DNA of 64,000 nt, taken from Bidens hawaiensis (Eukaryota; Streptophyta; Magnoliopsida; Asterales; Asteraceae). Shown here in pieces: positions 12,506 to 24,976 of the stretch. Below the pieces are notes generated by a model. It did no database searches. It saw only the letters and a program-made list of their open reading frames with translations, and was not told where the DNA came from. Every line of letters starts with the position of its first letter. Positions within the stretch are counted from its first letter, which is position 1. Made by a program: the position numbers and the translations under genes. The stretch lies in assembly GCA_021521415.1 (NCBI GenBank), contig JAIQDT010003858.1:124001-188000 (forward strand), written 5' to 3'.

Positions 12506-13195
12506 TCTATATATAGTAAAGTACAAGTTTGGTGCCGCAGACCTTTGATTGATCCACGTAGCACCAAACGATTGTGAGACATCATTGTTTTTTCGACACC
12601 GACGAACTGTCGTAACGCTTGGGAGTTCATGTTTACCAAAGCTCTGGTGTTACCAACCCTTTTATTATAGTTTAGGTATGGTAACATATGTAACTAAAAC
12701 CGGCCGAATTTGCGTCGACTCATTTTTTGTGTTTTAGTTTCAGTACTGTAACGGACATAAACAAAATTGACCGGATGCCAATTTCGTTTTTGTTTTAGTT
12801 CCAGTAGCGTAATGAACGTGATGGAAACTGACCGATTTCGCGTAGACTCATCTTTCCGGTAGTGTAACGCAAACCGACTGTATACCAATTTTGTTTGGTT
12901 TTTTAGTTTCGGTACTGTAATGAACGTGACGGGGACCGACCGAATTTCCGTAGACTTACTGCCTTAACGCTCAGGATCGACAATGCTCGAGTTTTACCAA
13001 CGCCCGATTTTACGGACCGATGCCATCCAATTGGTCCAACTCAATTTTTATATATTTTTTGTTTTAGTTCCGATACGATAATGCTCGTAACCGAAATGGA
13101 CTGAATTCACTTCGATTTACTGCCTTAACTCCGGGACTAACAACTGCTGGGTTTTACCAACTTGCCCTGACGTATCGTGCCGGATAAAATACCAG
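12506..13195 (+). mobile_element. Small non-autonomous Helitron (family A)
   Basis: It begins TCTATATATAGTAAAG after an A. It ends with GTGCCGGATAAAATACCAG before T, where the usual CTAG has become CCAG. Its start (AAGTTTGGTGCCG) and end (GCCGGATAAAA) match the minus-strand element at 31089-31620. The interior is a degenerate repeat of roughly 100 bp built on TTTAGTTCCAGTAGCGTAAT and GACCGAATTTGCGTAGACT. Confidence 0.65.
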
Positions 13196-14579
13196 TTTAA
13201 ATTAAAGAAACTTCCCAAAACAACTAAAGAAACTTCCCAAAATAACTATGTAGAGAGAAGAAATTGACAAAATAGTTTTGAGGTACTAAATTATCCACAA
13301 GACAGAGCTTTATACTTATCCTTTTAACGCGACATATTTAAATTTCGCATAATACATTTAGTTTTATGCAGTGTTTTAAAAGTCCGTTCAAACCGACCGG
13401 TTAAAAAGATATATTTGGTGGTACATCCTCAACCCAAGCTTACATTAGGGGAACCAAGAACGAGGAACCCAGAATTTTGAATAAACTTCGATTTTTTGTA
13501 AAATGTCAAATGGTTAAACCGTGCCTGATATAAAAAACGTGGTGTGTTTTTGAAAGTGAAGTCTAATTAAAAAGCATGATTAAAATTATTAAAAGAAAAG
13601 GTCGAATACAATAAAATACGATAGGACTTTCTCGTTTATGCATATTAAAGTACGTGTACATGTTATTTTGAATATCTACAATATATATAGACGAAACATC
13701 TAAAATCCCGCGTGACGCGCACTGGTCGCTCCTCATCCTTTATGGAGCCATCAGATTGTTTGATTTCTAAATGGTGAATTCTCATTAATTTAGCCCGGTT
13801 TTGACCCATTTAAGCTTTTCACAGGTCATAACATCTCAAATACTAAATAATCCTTTTATAAAACCCTTATTCTTGTCTGTTGCTCATACATCATTGCTTT
13901 CCAAACACGTAGCAAAGTAGCCAACCGCCATTGTCTTCCCCAAAATCAATACCCGAATTTGCTATTAGCTTTGATGCTTCAATTTTGACTTGCAATTGAA
14001 TTGTCTGTTTGGTTTAGGTTATGATATTAATTCGTACTAGGGTTGATTCGTTTTGGTTTATTCGACTTTTACATAATTTGAATATGTAGCTAAGTTATGT
14101 AAAATTTGTGTGCTTCGTTTTGGTTTTTCGCCTTTCTGTTTGTTAGTAGATGTTCGCAATTTTGAATTGCATGATGTTGGACATACATATATGGTTGCTT
14201 ATGGGGTTTTTTCCCACATTAGCTTACGGTTGATTTAGAATTTGAATGTATTTGTGTAGGATTTGGATTCAAAAGATCACCTTTTATAGGTTCAAAATAT
14301 TAATACTTGCATTATGATTTATGCTCCAATATGATAGTGGTATGTATATAATCATTGTATTAATATATAGCATGCTTTTTATGATATGTTGTATCTGATT
14401 TATGACAATATTTTCTACATTGATTTTGCTTAGCATAATATACATTGAGATTTGTAAAAGAATAAATTTGACCATTGTCGGGTCGTGGGTCAGTGAAGAC
14501 CTTTTTATTTGGCCCAAAACAGGGAATCCAGAGGTACATTTGACTTTAGATCAAACAATATGTTAATCACATAAAGAAC
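13196..14579. other. No gene seen
   Basis: AT-rich sequence. A short duplication (AAAGAAACTTCCCAAAA) occurs at 13204-13240. A compact palindrome, GCGTGACGC, lies near 13713. No reading frame is supported; the region before 14580 could be the transcribed leader of the fragment that follows, but nothing proves it. Confidence 0.45.
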
Positions 14580-14580
14580 T

Positions 14581-14829
14581 ATGATGGGAATGGAGGGCGA
14601 TGGAGGTTTAAATGAAGACGATGATGAAGATAAAGACGATTAGGTTATTATCAATCATCAACCAATTGAGGAGATGAAAGATTGGGGTGAGGATGTTAAT
14701 CAAGAAGGTGATGGTGGCGGTGAAAGGAGCGAATTAGGCAGTGATGGAAAAGGCGACGGTGGAGCTGCAGGTGCAAAGAAGATGGGATTTGATGGTCATG
14801 GTTATCATCTGTTTTATTCTCAATTCAAG
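14581..14829 (+). pseudogene. Orphan acidic exon-like fragment
   Basis: The frame from about 14644 to 14829 reads an acidic, Gly-rich peptide. It ends ...GYHLFYSQFK directly at a strong splice-donor consensus (AAG then GTAAGT at 14830). Just upstream, 14581-14643 is another short acidic frame (runs of Asp and Glu) closed by a TAG. G and C use differs from the surrounding AT-rich DNA, so a captured or broken gene piece is plausible. A Trp-rich stretch near 15104-15170 could be a following exon but is not joined convincingly. The gypsy LTR begins at 15175. I do not recognise the family and infer no function. Confidence 0.3.
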
Positions 14830-15174
14830 GTAAGTGATAAGTGTAATACAAGGTGATTTTGAGCTGTTGACATGTAAATATGTTGATTGTTATTTTATTA
14901 TTCAGTTAGTAAAGATGGGAAATGTATTTACCATTTACGCATTATTTTGTTGTACTGCTCAATCTATTGACCAGTGAAATATTTTTCTTTCATGAAATGA
15001 ATTGTTTCGTACTTTCATTCATTTTATTGCGTTATAACTTGATACCAAACTTATATAATGATTCTTGTATGTAATTGCGAAGGTGTAGTATATATGAGAA
15101 CATGTGCGGCAGTTGGTGGTTTCGTTCACCTGGTGGTCAGTTATCTTTTGCTGCTCCAGGTAGAGGTGAATGAC

Positions 15175-16905
15175 TGTAACATCTCAGATTTTTTAAACTT
15201 GTATTCGTTTACGTAAAACCCGATCCGGAAACATTTTCGAATCTTTAATAGTAATCAAATCAAACAATTTTAAGTAATAAAGATTTACATTTACATTTTA
15301 TACCTTTTAAGTCCTTAGAGTTGTTCATGTTTTGCTTTAACTTTAATTAATCAAGAATTAAACCTTTTAGATAGTTTAGGGACCACTTTTGCCAAAAAAT
15401 GAAAAGTTCCTCATAACTGCCAAAGCTCCGCACGGTGGGAAATGCCCCTTGTGGCCACACGCCGCCGTGGCCTCCCTATGTAGATCGTTTAGTTGATTTC
15501 GTTTCCTAGTTCGTTTTTGACCCGAAATCGCTTATTTTAGGACTAAATCGAGTGAACTAAGCCCCAAGAAATCCCCAAAGCCTAGATACATGTCCATATT
15601 CATTAACCCTTGCCCAAGAACGAATTTTGCTGCTTGTAACATTGATTTGATCATTAAAACTCGATTTGGTTTCCTAAACGAGTAAATATACTAAATATGG
15701 TTCGTTTTTGCATATATTATATAAACAACATCATATTCTTCTTCCAAAAACTTCCCTAAACCCTAAATAATCATTCCCCAGCCGTCATATGCCTCTTCTC
15801 ATCATAAACTTCTTTGGTTTTGCTTATTTGTTGAGGATTCACTCATAATCGGTTGCCTTTGCTTGCTTGTGGACCGTTGACTCATCTTTTTGATTGATCC
15901 TTTCACTTTCCGGGCAAGTTGTAAACTAAGAAATAGTTCATATATATTCCCTAGTCAATAACCTTCAATCGATTTCTGAGATTGAAGGGTGTTGACTGGT
16001 CAATTCGTTTAAAACTCGTTAAAGGGCAAAATAGTCAACAAGTTTTACTTTACATTTTTTTATACTTCTGGACGGATTCAACGTTCGGTCCAGAAGATTT
16101 TTATTCTCGTACGAATTTTAATGCTACTTACCAAAACCTGACTCCCGACTCGCTGTTCAGATTTTGGTCAGTACCAGCTCACTTAACTCTTTAATTTAAT
16201 ATAACCGGAGTTCTAGACGTCCGTTTGGATCGATTCTAGCGGAATTAAGATCGTTTTTAGTTTTATTATTATATCTCAAAGCTTCAAGTTCTGATTGTTT
16301 ATCTCGTTCGACGCGTAGTGGACGACTCGCTTAATTATTAACTCGCTTAACATTAATCTATTTACTTGCCTTTAATCTAAGGTGAGCTATGCAGTCGATA
16401 TCGCCGATATATCACCGATATATCAGTGATATATCGATTATCGGTTCCTTGGCGATATATAATTCAGAATATTGGTTTAGAATATCGGTACCGATAATAT
16501 CAACGATATTCATCGATATTTGACCGATATTGTACTAATATTTGACCGATATATCACCGATATTCCTAATATCAGTGTTTTAAGTCTTAATGATCAACTT
16601 TTAATGTTCAATGTTGTTGTTTTAAGTCTTAATTAATTATTACTTGTTACGATTGTTAGTGTTTTGCAATTTGCAAAAGGTTAATTTGTTACTGGTAGGA
16701 GACTATAATAAATTGTTAGTGTTATATTTCTATATATATGAATTTTACATGATATTAAAATTACCGATATCCCACCGATATCTCAGATATCAGTCCTTGA
16801 CCGATATCCGATATTTTTCCGCATTAACTGCTTAGAAGGTGAGTTTTGTCATTCCCCTATTTTACTAAGTTTTCTAAATGTTTTGGGGACATATGCGTAT
16901 TTATG

Positions 16906-16941
<36 letters not shown>

Positions 16942-17395
16942 TAGCAAACGTATAATTGTGTGTGATTGAACAAATATACTTGTTATGTGTTTACTTATTT
17001 ATGTGCACATTCGCATTCGGAGAGGTCCAACATATCCCCTTGTATAAGGTTCTCATTACTATTTACCTGTGCCCAATTCGCTTGGCAACAGTCTTATTAT
17101 TACTTGCTCATGGTTGATTACTAACGCCCGATTCGCTTGGCAATGGTTAATTGACACCTTACTTGTTCATGGTTTGATTTCATTACCGCATTTATTACGT
17201 TTTGCTTATTTCTTTTATTTATTATATTGATATTATTTTTAGTGTCCTAGGCATATGTTAGGAACCCTATACGTGCTTATCTGAACTGCCTTATGTGCTA
17301 TTTAGTTGTTTACAGCTTAATTAGATTAATTGTTTTATTTTATTTTATCTTATTTATTTATTGCACACACGCACAAATTCCAAGGTTACGCCTCA
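15175..17395 (+). repeat. 5' LTR of the decayed gypsy element
   Basis: It aligns with 20217-21536 and with the solo LTR at 8207-10108. It includes the 449-bp hAT MITE and a (TA)n tract at about 16908-16938. The right end is approximate: similarity to the solo LTR fades after GGTTACGCCTCACTTTC. Confidence 0.6.
16387..16835. mobile_element. hAT-type MITE rich in CGATAT
   Basis: The ends CTATGCAGT and ACTGCTTAG are near-perfect inverted repeats. An exact 8-bp duplication AAGGTGAG lies at 16379-16386 and 16836-16843. The sister LTR at 20217 has an empty site with a single AAGGTGAG. The interior is dominated by CGATAT/ATATCG motifs. Confidence 0.88.
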
Positions 17396-17799
17396 CTTTC
17401 AAAATATTTTTAAATTCTCTTATTTTTAGTTGATTGCCTTTTATTTTGGGAAATTCCTTAAGAATTCCAGAGTTTTGTTTTTACTCCCTCTCCTTGGGGC
17501 ATGGGAGTATGACATGTTCGGTTAGTAGCCGTAGGGGGCAAGAGAAACTGTGAATTGGGCCTTGGCAAAATGGTTCCAAGAACCAAAGGTAAGACGCTAT
17601 TCCTTACCTGGAGGATAACCTGACCACATTACTCGAGCCTCTAGGCCAAATCAGAACAAGATGTCATACGACCGGGCCCCTAAGTGGTTAATCGTAATCG
17701 GCTAAATGGTTACACTCCTTTTATAAAAACCAAATACACTGTGGTTTGTGGCTAAATTAGGGAAAACTTCCAAAATTGTATTTTTAATTATTTTAAATG

Positions 17800-18290
17800 C
17801 TTAGTTGGGTGAAAAATCCATGTAAATCCATGGGCACTCCAACAATCCATTTCTCAACCCGTTTTTAATTTGATTTTTGGTTGGAATGTATCGTCTGGGG
17901 TGGTTCCCGAGATGCACCAACTACTCACAGTTGATTCGTTGATTCGATATTTAGTTGGGTGGTTAAATGCCATGTAACTCTCATGGTCCGACCAACTTCG
18001 TTGATTTGATAATTCCTTACTTGGTTGGGTCAGTTAAATGCCATGTAAACGCTCATGGGCTGACCGACTCAATTGTTTGTTACTCGTTATTATAATTGGG
18101 CTAATAAATTGCCATGGAATGCTCATGGGAGGCCCAATTCACAAAAATTTATGTTTATTTATTTAGTTGGGTCATTCAAATTGCCATGAAAAGCTCGTGG
18201 GAGGTCAACTCGTTTGATGTGTTTGGTTATTTTATTTGGAATCTCGAACGACTATGGGAAGCCCATGGAAAGTCCAACCCAATAACATTT
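17800..18290 (+). repeat. Degenerate tandem repeat in the gypsy interior
   Basis: About six to seven copies of a 60-75 bp unit, each with TTGGGT followed by ATGCCATGTAA or TTGCCATG and then CTCATGGG. It lies near the 5' side of the interior, where gypsy leaders often carry such repeats. Confidence 0.6.
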
Positions 18291-20199
18291 TACTTTTGAA
18301 TTTTTATAAACATTGTTTGTTTAATTAAATATCTTAAAAATTATTCACATTGTTTTAAATCCCGACTCGTCCTCGAGTCATCACTGCCACGATATTGTCA
18401 CATTTCCCCATCATCTCATATTGACTCATTTCCACAACTTACCTATCATCTCGTAAGGTTTCATCTTTGGTACTTATAGAATGTCTTCCCTAAGAATTAA
18501 TCATCGTGATCAACATTGTTCATCTGTTTCTCATGATCGCCGTCTGACTACTAGAATCGCCAAGGAGTTTGCTGCTGTATGCCATTAACCAACTAATCGC
18601 CAACCTCGACAAAACCAAAATGTCCCGAATAAGAAATCTTATACTAACTCATATTCGTTATAATATTACTAAATTATCTTCTCTCATTTATTTTCATATT
18701 CTCAAACTATAAATTATCAAGGGCATTTAAATTCTTATTTTTAAATATTTTATTATTTCTTGTTTTTCCTCAATCTCATGTTACTTTTCATCACTTATCT
18801 TCCATCTGATAAGCCTTTATTATTAGAAATTTAATTTTTGTAATTTATTATATTAAATGATGATTTGTAAATATTTTAACTCTCTACTTTGACTTTTGAT
18901 ACATTTTGAAATTTTGAACGTTTTAATGATAAATTCGTAGTTGTTAGAATAGTCATGGTGATTCATGCATTTCTAGCCTCGCGTTTATCTTATTTTATTA
19001 TATTATTTCACATCTTATTTTTGGTATCACAATTAATTTAAAATTTGTTATTTACTTGAATTTCCATTATAAATCATTGATAATTCAATTTACTTATTTC
19101 CTAATATTTATAATGATTTTTATGAAAAAGGAAAAATCCACGAATTCCCAATTTAATCTAATTTAATATCTTCATTACCTACCTTATATTTTATCCAATT
19201 TTAAAGATTTAATTGGAATAAGACTATCTTGGTGATTTGGGAATATCCGCTTCGCAATTTAATCTATTAACGATTAATTTGAATATGTATATTTTTGCAT
19301 TTTCATTAATATTTAAATTATTAATTACTAAATATTATAATATTTTAGAATATCTTAATTGAATTAATCTCATCTAAAAAATCACAACTTGAAAAGCTAT
19401 AACTTTATATCAATTTCTCTTTAATTCCATAATGTCTCTCAACTAACTAAACTTGACTCACCAAAATCTTCGTTTAAACTTATACTCTCGATCTTAAGAA
19501 TTTCGTTCATAATGAATACGATCTTTAAAGATTCCATATGTTATTAAATATTTTAAGATTTGTCATAAATTAAACTTTTGTGCATTTCATCTCCTAAATA
19601 AAGTTCCTCTCATCAAGATAGAATTATTAGAATCTGGTACGTCTATCTCATTTCCTTATTCTCGATTATCACAATAACATCTGTTTCGCGAAATTTTTTT
19701 CTTTCAATTTTCAAAATTATACTTTTAAAAGCAAAAGATGTTTTAGAAATTTCACGGTTTTATTAATCCAACTCGAACATTTATTAATTATCATTTGAAA
19801 TTATATTTAGAATTATCAAAACCTTTGTTTTCTCTTAAAAATTTTATTTTAAATGTTTTATAACCCACATGTTGGAACGGATTATGCGGACCATCCGACG
19901 ATAAGAGTAATTATGGTCGCGAACATAATTATCCAAGTCCTCGCATGAAAATCATAATACGTACAATTGTGTGTCATGATCTAGAACCGAAAGTAGTTTG
20001 AGTAACGGTACAAATGTTGAGATGATAAGGACATGGTGGATACGCCGCTGGTACATCCTATATATAAGTTCCCTTATCGGATTGTCATTTGGAGCATTGC
20101 TTGGATTATTAAAAGTTCTATATTATAATATTTTTATTAAAAGTTAATTATTTTCAAAAAGGATTATGTTTATTTTTCCTTTATTTCGGAACGAAATTT

Positions 20200-20216
20200 C
20201 CTAAAGTAGGGGAGAC
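20200..20216 (+). promoter_or_regulatory. Polypurine tract before the 3' LTR
   Basis: AAAGTAGGGGAGAC immediately precedes the LTR start TGTAACATC, as needed for plus-strand priming. Confidence 0.7.
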
Positions 20217-21474
20217 TGTAACATCTCAAATTTTTCGAACCAGTATTCGTTTACGTAAAACCCGATCCGGAAACATTTTCGGATCTTTAATAGATATCAA
20301 ATCAAACAATTTTAAGTAATAAAGATTTACATTTACATTTTATACCCTTTAAGTCATTAGAGTTGTTCATGTTTTGCTTTAACTTTAAATTAATCAAGAA
20401 TTAAACCTTTTAGATAGTTTAGGGACCACTTTTGCCAAAGAAATGAAAAGTTCCTCATAACTGCCAGAGCGTCTGGCGGTGGGCAAGACCCTTTATGGCC
20501 GCACACCGCCATGGCCGCCCTGTGCAGATCGTTTAGTTGATTTGTTTCCTAGTACGTTTTTGGCACGAAATCGCTTATTTTAGGACTAAATCGAGTGAAT
20601 TAAGCCCCAAGAAATCCCCCCAAAGCCTAGATACATGTCCATATTCATTAACCCTTGCCCAAAAACGAATTTTACTGCTTGTAACATTGATTTGATCATT
20701 AAAACTCGATTCGGTTTCCTGAACGAGTAAATATACTAAATATGATTCGTTTTTGCATATATTATATAAACAACATCATATTCTTTTGCCACAAACTTCC
20801 CTAAACCCTAAATAATTATTCCCCAGCCGTCATATGCCTCTTCTCATCATAAACTTCTTCGGTTTTGCTTATTTGTTGATGATTCATGCATAATCGGTTG
20901 CCTTTGCTTGCTTGTGGGCCGTTGACTCATCTTTTTGATCGATCCTTTCACTTTTCGGGTAAGTTGTAAACTAATAAATAGTTCATATATTTTCCTTAGT
21001 CAATAAGCTTTAATCGGTTTCTGAGATTGAAGGGTGTTGACTGGTCAATTCGTTTAAAACTCGTTAAAGGGCAAAATAGTCAACAAGTTTGACTTTACGT
21101 CATCTCATACTTCTGGTCGGATTCAACGTTCGGCGAGAAGACTTTTATTCTCGTAAAGAAATTTTAATGCTACTGACCAAAACCCGACTCCCGACTTGCT
21201 GTTCGGATTCTGGTCAGTACCAGCTCGCTTAAATCTTTAATTTAATATAACCGGAGTTCTAGACGTCTGTTTAGATCGATTCCAGCGGCATTATGTTTTT
21301 TTTACTTATATTATCATATCTCAAAGTTTCAGGTTCTGATTGTTTATCTTGTTCGACGCGTAGTGGACGACTCGCATAACATTAATCTATTTACTTGCTT
21401 TTAATCTAAGGTGAGTTTTGTCATTCCCCTATTTTACTAAGTTTTCTAAATGTTTTGGGGACATATGCGTATTC

Positions 21475-21536
<62 letters not shown>
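20217..21536 (+). repeat. 3' LTR of the decayed gypsy element, truncated
   Basis: It matches the 5' LTR up to a (TA)n run at 21478-21536. The remaining several hundred bases of LTR are missing, and a (TA)n-flanked element starts at 21537. Confidence 0.7.
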
Positions 21537-21540
<4 letters not shown>

Positions 21541-21755
21541 TAGGTTAGAATAAAAACCCAATTGAGTTGTTAAAACTCTAAAAACCAATTCTCAACCACA
21601 TGATTTTAATTAAAGATTAAATCTTGTGGTTCACAATTAAAGTTAATAAAAAATGTTAAAATTTATTTACACTTTCTCTCTTATGAAATATAAATAAAAA
21701 TTAGTTAAAAAATATAAAAAAAATAGCAAAACAATTTTTTTATGTTTTCGATGTT
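21537..21755 (+). mobile_element. Partial (TA)n-associated MITE (Micron-like)
   Basis: It begins GGGTTAGGTTAGAATAAAAA directly after the (TA)n tract and matches the inverted complement of 57443-57702, apart from an extra segment of about 60 bp. Similarity ends around TTTTCGATGTT, so the right half is lost. Confidence 0.7.
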
Positions 21756-23344
21756 ACTCAATTATTGTTTTCTATTTTCTTTTCTAATATTTTAAATAAA
21801 AATAATATTTCATTAAAAAAACAAATTACATTAAAATTAAAAAACCTACATTAAAATAAAAAAAACAAAGCATAAAAGGGTACTTTAATACATAATTAAT
21901 TGAAACGACAATTTATTCAATAAACAAAATAGATAAAGATATCATTCCCAATTCCATATGGTTTTGATTTTCGTTATGACTTTATACGTGTCGTTATCGC
22001 GAGCGTTAATTTGTCTCACCATATTTTGCTATTTCGAGACTAGGTCCTCTATACGATCGCTTAATTCTCCCTCTAAAACCAAATAGTTACAAATTCGTGG
22101 CAAAAAACCTAATGTTCGTTGTTCCTCTGGGCCTAAGTCTTCTTAAACATAGACCCAAGCCTTTAAACGCTTCCACCTTTACTTCATGGGTTCATCTTCG
22201 TGACCCTACCCTAATTATCTATTAATGATTCAATTGGGAATTTGGTTGCTCCATATAAAGTGATGGTTTGGAGAGAAACAAATAAAATGGTTGTAGAATA
22301 GTGTGTACAAAATTAGTGGAGAGTGAGTGAAGTGAGTTTTGATTGAGGTTAAACAAAATATATAGGAAAAAAATTATAATTTTTTTAGTTTTGACTTTTG
22401 ACCGTTTGGTAACGGTCATATCGACCAGCGAACACACAACACACCGTTGTGGATACAACGAACTGATCCAAAACAAGCAACAAAACGAGGGTGGGGGCGG
22501 TGTAGCCCTCGTTGTGGGCCGCGTTTTGGTAGCAAAGCGCTACCACTACATGTAGACTAACCATGCATGTTCAACGAGAAACATGCCTCTTATGTTTTCG
22601 CCAGATATGAAAAGATTCATGACCATCACAGGTCCACAACTCTCTAAACAGGTCACCTCAACCATAGGTGTACCCTCACTAATTATCTATTCAGAGAAGC
22701 AGCACTTGCAGCCACTCATTTGAAGTTGAAACCGAAAAACAAAATAAATGAAAGCTAATAAAATACATGTAAACAAATGAAGGGATTGATATTAAATATT
22801 TATTATAAAATAACTTAGAGCATAAAAAAGAGAACGTATAAATGAAAATATCGTACAAACAACACGAAATAAGAAAAAAAATGACATGGTGGTAATATTG
22901 TTATTACTCAGTGTATATTACTTGCAACGCCACTAAATCGGATACCTTACAACAATTGAATTTACTTATGAAACATAAACTTCAAACCAAAGATTTCATT
23001 TCATATAAAGTAGTGGAAAAACATTCAATATTCAAAAACATACAAAACATAACGTAAAACTTGTCTTTAACGTAAACATAAACAACATAAAGAGGGATGC
23101 CAGACTTTAGTCCGAATAACCCTTCGGTGCTCTCCTTCTTAACAATAATGTACTTGCGATCAACCTTATTTGCATGCTAAAAGTCGGTTATGCTAAAAAA
23201 TGTAAGTGAGGGCGTTAAATGTTAAAAGAGTTATATCGAAAACATCAATAAAAATAATCACGCAATCTAAATTAATTAAAGGCTAAGAAATTCAAAGAAT
23301 GAATTTAAATTAAAATAATAGAAAACAAAAATAAATAAGTTAAA
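21756..23344. other. No gene seen
   Basis: Unassigned DNA. 21950-22560 is less AT-rich and has short frames on both strands, none with features I recognise. A GC-rich patch at 22490-22550 may be an end of a DNA transposon, unpaired here. Confidence 0.4.
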
Positions 23345-23640
23345 AAAGGAGGTAGTATGCTACTTTTCAATGTGTTGTAGTGGTAGAAAGCATGAGTTCT
23401 TCAATGAAGACTCAGGTTCGATCTCCAAAGACAACACTTTGAGGGCATGGATGGCTCAATGAAAGAAAATTGAGATTTTTGTGATCTCTGGTTCGAACAG
23501 AAGGGCGTCTGAGTAATTTTATCACAAGTGGACCTTCGGATAGATGGGTTTTTTCATAGAACTGGAGAATTTAGAGGCGATTAATGGCTCTCATAGCTGA
23601 CGGTGGCCTTTGCTAATTGAACTAACCAAACTCCCCCCCC
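23345..23640 (+). mobile_element. tRNA-derived SINE
   Basis: The head contains GTTGTAGTGGTAGAAAGC (A-box-like) and, about 40 bp later, AGGTTCGATCTCC (B-box-like). This is followed by a tRNA-unrelated body with a second GGTTCGAAC and then a C-homopolymer near 23632-23652. A pol III promoter pair followed by an unrelated body fits a SINE. I did not find a clear target duplication. Confidence 0.6.
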
Positions 23641-23652
23641 CCCCCCCCCCCC

Positions 23653-24416
23653 TTATTGGTATACATTTACATGTAAGATCAAACATAAATAAATGTTATA
23701 AACTATTTAATTCTCGTGTCCATAATACTAGAAAGTAACTAAAAAATAATTCAACTAGTAACTCTAAATAGGACAACACGATTAACTTTTAAAAAGGATC
23801 TATAATCTATACTATGTTCATAATACAAATTGTACACTATTTTTTTATAGTTCAGATTTTACATTTAAACAATAACATAAAATTGAATATTATAATCGAA
23901 AAACAAGAGAATAATTAACTATTTTTTAAAATCATATAAGTTATGTGTGATCAATTAGTAGGTAGTTGGAGACGGAAAATAGAGTTTGTTTGGGAAGGAT
24001 GGATAGATTTTTTAAGCTCATAGTTGAAGCTTTTAATTATATATAATAAGCTGTGGTGGGCCGGTGAGTATAGTGTTTAAGGGTACTCGTTAGTGGCCAC
24101 CGTCGGTTAGGCCTGTAGTATGCTCTCACGAGTCACGGCCCGAACATTAGAGTTGACGTGGCATGTTTATTTTAGATTTGGAGCAACCTCCAAATAAGTG
24201 GGTTTTTTTTTCATTTTAGGCCCATTGGGTCTATTGTGCTGGACTAGTTCTAATAACACACAATAAATTGGATTTTTATTTTTGTTGAGTAGACTTTAGA
24301 GGATGGAAAAAACACGGAATCAAACGATACAAATTCTTCACAATAAAATTTGTGTGTGAATTGTTTGAGTGAGTGTTCAGCGTAATTAAAAATTGTTGCT
24401 TTTAATTACTAGTATA
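23653..24416. other. No gene seen
   Basis: AT-rich sequence with no supported feature. Confidence 0.45.
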
Positions 24417-24658
24417 CTAGGTTTGATCCTGTGTTACACACGGACAGAAAATATAAAAAAGTTCATATATATATATATATACTATTATAATAAAACAAAG
24501 TTTTCTTAGGACAGGTGTCATGATGACAAAGCACTGTCTTTTTATTTTCACTGTCCTATTTTTCTGACACGTGGCTTCACCACTGTGCAGAACGCAAAGA
24601 AAGAAGACGGTTTTTTTCTCTCCGAAAAACTATCCAAATCGGTTTCATTTCCCACATC

Positions 24659-24976
24659 TTCATCATCATCATCATCATCGTACTCAGTATATCCACCAAT
24701 AGCAATGTTATGGTAGGGTCTGAGGAGAGTAAGATATAGACAGTCTTACCTCTATCCCATAGGGATAGAGAGGCTGCTTCCGGTGAGACCCCTGGCTCGA
24801 TAGTAGTTTTGCATCAAGCCTTGGACATAAGGCACATAGCACTCAATCATCGGGACACCGGCTGATCGGTACATGTGCCCTTGTCTTTCGGCTATCAACG
24901 CCACCACATGATGCCTGATTAACCTTCCGCCACTTTTAACGTTATTTTCACGAGATTAGTAAAATAACGTCAAAAT
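24659..24976 (-). mobile_element. SINE-like retroposon, copy 2 (inverted)
   Basis: This is the inverted complement of 6204-6509, including the triplet tail (CAT repeats at 24660-24679 on this strand), the AU-SINE-like block and the TAACGTTATTTTCACGAG head. It sits inside the inner Helitron. I found no matching target duplication. Confidence 0.75.

Larger units (their letters stand above)
15175..21536 (+). mobile_element. Decayed gypsy-type LTR element
   Basis: Two long direct repeats start TGTAACATCTC at 15175 and 20217. The second is preceded by GGAACGAAATTTCCTAAAG and AGTAGGGGAGAC, the typical last codons and polypurine tract of a gypsy element. The interior (about 17396-20216) has no intact gag or pol and no primer site that I can see. 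It contains a TATGACATGTTCGG block, decayed repeats, and a relic frame near 18481. The 3' LTR stops at a (TA)n tract where another element begins, so no target duplication can be checked. Confidence 0.7.

Noticed and set aside
13705..13730. Palindrome CCCGCGTGACGCGC as a Helitron 3' end
   Set aside because: No CTAG-type terminus follows at the right distance on either strand.
18481..18590. Short frame starting ATGTCTTCCC as a gag start
   Set aside because: It is stopped within 37 codons and shows no gag motif; kept only as a relic note in the gypsy entry.
24659..24976. Target duplication of SINE copy 2
   Set aside because: Flanks beyond the triplet tail and beyond the head do not match convincingly.
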